Position numbers and translations under genes: made by a program. This document shows, one piece after another, positions 6,178-8,814 of a stretch of 8,814 bases of DNA. Below the pieces are notes generated by a model. That model saw only the letters and a program-made list of their open reading frames with translations. It had not been told where the DNA came from and ran no database searches. Source of the stretch: Rubritepida sp. (GTDB lineage Bacteria > Pseudomonadota > Alphaproteobacteria > Acetobacterales > Acetobacteraceae); NCBI GenBank assembly GCA_014376425.1, contig JACMRO010000526.1:1-8814 (forward strand), in the 5' to 3' direction. How positions within the stretch are numbered: position 1 is the stretch's first letter; every line of letters starts with the position of its first letter.

Positions 6178-7144
6178 AACGGGAACAGGCGGCGCCGCCG
6201 AGCACGCAAAAGGTGGCGCAATTCGGATGGTTCAGCGCCAGGGGTCGCGCGGCTTCCGCCAAGGTGCCGCCCAGCTCGAACCGCGAATCATAGGCCAGCA
6301 GGGTGCAGGCCAGCACGGCGGGTGCGGCGGCACCGCGCCGCTTCACCACCATGCGCGCGCTGGCGCACATCAGGCTGTCGGGCGACTTGCCCAGGATGCC
6401 CCAACACGCTTCGGTGATCTCCGGCACATCCCGCCGCGCATCCATCTCCGGAAACAGCATCAGGGCCACCGGGTCGTCCGCGGCTATGTGGATGCCGTAG
6501 GCTGCGAAGATGGCGTGGAAGCCGGCCCGCATGGCGGCGTCGCCGGTGCCGGGGGGGGATGCGAAGCCGGCCCGGCCGGCGACATGGGTGCGGAAACCTT
6601 GAACCGATAGCCAGGAAAGCCCGTCGATGGCGATTGCGAAGCTGCCCGCGCCACGCTCGGCATCGTGGATGGCCGCGTCGAAATGATCGAGGCTGACGCG
6701 CAAGGTCAGTCGCTCGCCGCGCAGCCGCAGCAGCGCCGCCTCATGCTGCCGCATCGGCTTCATGCCGTTAGTGAGCACCAGGGCGCGCAGGCCGCGGCCC
6801 AGAACCTCCTCCAGCATCGCCGGCAGGTCACGGTTCATGAAAGGCTCGCCGCCAGTGAAGCCGACCTCTTCCAGCGGTTCGCCGCGCCCCTGCGCCTCAT
6901 CGAGGAAGGCGCGCAGCTCGGCCACACTGAAGTAGACCAGGGCGTCGTTGCGTGGGCTGCTCTCGATGTAGCAGCTGGCGCAGGTGATGTTGCACAACGT
7001 GCCGGTGTTCACCCAAAGGGTGCGCAACCCGCCAAAGGCGACCTGTGCCCGGGGCTCGCCACGCAGCGTGCGCAGCGGGTCGCTGAACTTGCCGGGGTGC
7101 AGGGTGGGGGGCTGGTCGAGCTGGATTGACATGTCGTCTGCCAT
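6176..7144 (-). CDS. Radical SAM enzyme with cysteine-rich C-terminal domain, function unknown
   Basis: A 322-residue protein that carries the radical SAM cluster motif C51-N-I-T-C55-A-S-C58, directly preceded by the strand L-W-V-N-T-G-T-L and followed by Y-I-E-S-S-P. The SAM-binding G-G-E-P is at 98-101 and L-T-N-G at 124-127. Such enzymes reductively cleave S-adenosylmethionine to a 5'-deoxyadenosyl radical. The C-terminal third holds C247, C260, C280, C309, C313 and C320, a spacing that recalls SPASM-like regions binding extra iron-sulfur clusters. That is inference. The substrate is not recognisable, and no small precursor-peptide gene lies next to it. ATG 7144 (M-A-D-D-M) is used, but ATG 7132 and ATG 7165 are in frame and none has a good ribosome-binding site. 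The coding strand has a run of eight C at the complement of 6551-6558. It is the first gene of the leftward run with the lipoprotein and recQ, divergent from the methyltransferase by 90 bases. Confidence 0.9.
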   Translation of the reverse strand: MADDMSIQLDQPPTLHPGKFSDPLRTLRGEPRAQVAFGGLRTLWVNTGTLCNITCASCYIESSPRNDALVYFSVAELRAFLDEAQGRGEPLEEVGFTGGEPFMNRDLPAMLEEVLGRGLRALVLTNGMKPMRQHEAALLRLRGERLTLRVSLDHFDAAIHDAERGAGSFAIAIDGLSWLSVQGFRTHVAGRAGFASPPGTGDAAMRAGFHAIFAAYGIHIAADDPVALMLFPEMDARRDVPEITEACWGILGKSPDSLMCASARMVVKRRGAAAPAVLACTLLAYDSRFELGGTLAEAARPLALNHPNCATFCVLGGAACSR

Positions 7145-7220
7145 GTAGGGGCTCGGCCGGGGCATCGCCAGCCGGGGTTTAGCCAGTGGGGGCCGATTGA
7201 CAGCGGCAGTGCGGCGCCAC

Positions 7221-7226
7221 AAGGAG
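7221..7226 (+). promoter_or_regulatory. Perfect ribosome-binding site supporting a TTG start
   Basis: AAGGAG lies eight bases before the TTG at 7235-7237, the first in-frame start of the methyltransferase. The next in-frame candidate, GTG at 7253, lacks such a site, so TTG is the likely initiator. This may keep expression moderate. Confidence 0.75.
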
Positions 7227-7234
7227 CCCAGCCG

Positions 7235-7828
7235 TTGCCGCCCGACCGCGAAGTGTTCCGCCAGCAGTATGTGAGCACTACGTCCTACTGGGGCGGCCAT
7301 TCCGGCGCCGGGTCGGACGCCTTCCACACCACGCCCTACCGCGCCTTCGTGGACAGCTTCATGCGGCTGAACGGGGTGCGCAGCGTGGTCGATATCGGCT
7401 GCGGCGACTGGCAGTTCTCCCGGCTGATGAATTTCGATGGCATCGAATATCTGGGGCTGGACGTGGTGCCCACGCTGGTAACGGCCAACCGGGAGCGTTT
7501 CGGCGGCCCGGGCCTGCGCTTCGCCGATATGCCGGCCACGCTGGAGGGCGTGCCGGGCGGCGACCTGCTGCTGATGAAGGACGTGCTGCAGCATCTGCCG
7601 GATGCGACGATCATGGAATTTGCGGCGAAGATCCTGCCGCGCTTCCGCTGGGCGCTGCTGACGAATTCGCATGAGAAGCTGGATACACCGCGCAACGTCG
7701 ACGTGCCGGTGGGCGGCTTCCGCTGCCTTGACCTGGCGGCGGCGCCCTACGGGCTGCGCGGCGCCCATGTGCTGGAATTCGCAAGCCCGCTGTGGGAACG
7801 GATCCGGACCTTCCTCGTCACCCGCTGA
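7235..7828 (+). CDS. Class I SAM-dependent methyltransferase, substrate unknown
   Basis: A 197-residue soluble Rossmann-fold methyltransferase. W-G-G-H-S-G-A-G-S at 19-27 opens the conserved region. Motif I is V-V-D-I-G-C-G-D-W-Q (51-60), the acidic residue that holds the SAM ribose is D76 in L-G-L-D-V-V, and the post-motif M-K-D-V-L-Q-H-L-P is at 114-122. N144 (L-L-T-N) and G-G-F-R-C-L-D-L (160-167) follow. The combination D-I-G-C-G-D-W, K-D-V-L-Q-H-L and G-G-x-R-x-L-D-L marks a recognisable but uncharacterised family; some relatives sit near glycan genes, which I treat only as a hint. It starts at TTG with AAGGAG eight bases upstream. A TTGACA at 7197-7202 lacks a matching -10 box. The gene is divergent from the radical SAM gene (90-base gap, possibly shared control) and convergent with cydC. 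Confidence 0.9.
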   Translation: MPPDREVFRQQYVSTTSYWGGHSGAGSDAFHTTPYRAFVDSFMRLNGVRSVVDIGCGDWQFSRLMNFDGIEYLGLDVVPTLVTANRERFGGPGLRFADMPATLEGVPGGDLLLMKDVLQHLPDATIMEFAAKILPRFRWALLTNSHEKLDTPRNVDVPVGGFRCLDLAAAPYGLRGAHVLEFASPLWERIRTFLVTR

Positions 7829-7902
7829 AACGCTGCCAGGGAGGAAGCTTCGCCGGTGCGGTGGCGGCGGCTGGAGCCGAAACGGCGGTGCGGCGCGCTC
7901 CC

Positions 7903-8814
7903 CTAGCCCGCCGCCGGCAGCGCCAGCCCGCGCGCCAACCGCAGCACCCGGTCGGGCTTTTCCACGCCCACCAGCCGGTGGGTGATCAGCAGGACGGAAC
8001 GGCCGCGCGTCGCGGCCTCCAGGGTTTCGAGGAACTCGCGCTCGGTCTCCGCGTCCAGGCCGGTGGTCGGCTCGTCCAGCACCAGCAGGGGGGCTGCCGG
8101 CAGCAGCGCGCGGGCCAGGGCGATACGCCGGGCCTGGCCGCCGGAGAAGCGCGCGCCGCCCTCGCCGCAGGGCGTGTCGAGGCCTTGCGGCAGCGCGCGC
8201 ACCAGCTCGGCCAGGCCGACCTGGGCCAGCACGCGCCACAGCGCCGCATCGGGCGCCGCGGGGGCGGCGATGCGCAGGTTCTCGGCCATGGTGGCGTCGA
8301 AGATGCGGGCATCCTGGCTCAGGCAGGCAATGGTCTGCCGTACATCGGCGGCTGGCAGCTGGGCGAGGTCGACACCCCCCAGGGTGATCCGCCCGCCCTG
8401 CGGCGCCGCCAGCTTGAGCAGCAGCGCGGCGACGGAGGACTTGCCGGCGCCGGAGGGGCCGAGCAGCGCCAGCCGCTCGCCCTCGCGCCATTCCAGGTCG
8501 AGGCCGGTGAAAACCGGGCGGTCGGGTGCCCAGGCGAAGGCCACGCCTTCGAAGCGCACGGCGTGGCCGGCCGGCCGAGCTGCCGGCCCGGTTGCCGACA
8601 TGGTGGGTTCGGCAACCGGCGCGGGGGTATCGGCCAGAGTGAAGAGGCGACGGGCGGCGGCGCCGGCGGCGGCGAGCGCGGTGCCAGCGCGCGGCACCAG
8701 GCCCAGCATCTCCGCCGCCGCCAGAGCCATGAACAGGGCCAGCACTGCGGGGCCGGCGCGGGGGGGGGCGGCCAGGCCGCCGTCCGGGGGGTGGGGCCGC
8801 GCCCAGCCCCCCGC
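7903..8814 (-). CDS. cydC: Thiol reductant ABC exporter subunit CydC (3' part; 5' end beyond the window)
   Basis: One half of the CydDC inner-membrane ABC exporter, which moves cysteine and glutathione to the periplasm and is needed for cytochrome bd assembly. The frame is open to the right edge, giving 303 visible residues: the end of the last membrane helix, a short linker, then the whole nucleotide-binding domain. Counted from the edge, Walker A G-P-S-G-A-G-K-S is at 119-126, Q-loop Q167, signature F-S-G-G-Q at 223-227, Walker B plus L-L-V-L-D-E-P at 243-249, and H-loop H279. G-E-G-G before the signature, D-E-P-T-T-G-L-D-A-E-T-E and T-H-R-L-V-G fit CydC better than CydD. Only about 24 residues follow the H-loop, roughly 20 fewer than in E. 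coli CydC, so the C-terminus is short. The partner cydD and the cyd oxidase genes are not visible and would lie to the right if present. Confidence 0.9.
   Translation of the reverse strand, partial: AGGWARPHPPDGGLAAPPRAGPAVLALFMALAAAEMLGLVPRAGTALAAAGAAARRLFTLADTPAPVAEPTMSATGPAARPAGHAVRFEGVAFAWAPDRPVFTGLDLEWREGERLALLGPSGAGKSSVAALLLKLAAPQGGRITLGGVDLAQLPAADVRQTIACLSQDARIFDATMAENLRIAAPAAPDAALWRVLAQVGLAELVRALPQGLDTPCGEGGARFSGGQARRIALARALLPAAPLLVLDEPTTGLDAETEREFLETLEAATRGRSVLLITHRLVGVEKPDRVLRLARGLALPAAG

Noticed and set aside
3962..6610. An 882-residue rightward open frame opposite recQ, the lipoprotein and part of the radical SAM gene
   Set aside because: It is antisense to three clear protein families, is rich in Arg, Ala, Gly and His with no domain, and long antisense open frames are expected at this GC content.
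7197..7225. TTGACA -35 box as a promoter for the methyltransferase
   Set aside because: No -10 hexamer lies at 16-18 bases, and the position would overlap the ribosome-binding site at 7221-7226.
6176..7828. RiPP (modified peptide) gene cluster around the radical SAM enzyme and methyltransferase
   Set aside because: No short precursor gene is seen in the gaps next to either enzyme, and no transporter or peptidase is linked in the visible region.
7829..7902. Terminator between the methyltransferase and cydC
   Set aside because: Only a 4-bp stem (GCCG-AAA-CGGC at 7876-7886) is visible, with no T-run; too weak to call.
7145..8491. Upstream extension of the radical SAM frame to 771 residues
   Set aside because: The extra 449 residues run antisense to the methyltransferase and then through cydC in the wrong frame; radical SAM homology begins only after about 7144.

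Overview
The window is very GC-rich, about nine-tenths coding, and its genes are typical of a Gram-negative proteobacterium: a lipobox OmpA-like lipoprotein, a diaminopimelate-pathway dapB, and cydC of the cytochrome bd assembly exporter. The strong G/C bias at third codon positions and the mix of families (PRC-barrel, DUF6311-like, short-form DapB) suggest an alphaproteobacterium, perhaps Acetobacteraceae or another Rhodospirillales lineage. That placement is an inference from gene style only; there is no rRNA or marker gene to confirm it. I see no tRNA, rRNA, CRISPR array, insertion sequence, integrase or phage gene.

Layout. The first 35 bases look like the 3' tail of a rightward gene whose stop shares a CTAG palindrome with the stop of a leftward PRC-barrel gene (32-433). 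Divergent from that gene is a rightward run of three: a large polytopic membrane protein of DUF6311 type (516-2438), dapB (2450-3175), and a DUF7002-like gene starting directly after the dapB stop (3176-3756), whose first codons appear to be out of frame. This run converges on a leftward run of three read from right to left: a radical SAM enzyme (7144-6176), a small OmpA-like lipoprotein (6120-5731) and recQ (5734-3830). recQ overlaps the lipoprotein stop by four bases and begins in a 7-copy 15-bp tandem repeat. Divergent from the radical SAM gene is a class I methyltransferase (7235-7828, TTG start with a perfect ribosome-binding site). It converges on the 3' part of cydC (7903 to beyond the right edge).

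How the genes fit together. The set is mostly housekeeping (dapB, recQ, cydC) mixed with envelope or surface genes (DUF6311-like, OmpA-like lipoprotein) and three genes of unknown substrate (DUF7002-like, radical SAM, methyltransferase). Gene spacing supports co-transcription within each run, but no shared pathway can be shown. I do not see convincing evidence of a new multi-gene system. The best leads are the DUF7002-like gene (damaged or unusual start, and an N-terminus reminiscent of ADP-ribosyltransferase-fold proteins), the pentapeptide-repeat leader of RecQ, and the radical SAM enzyme with a cysteine-rich C-terminal domain.
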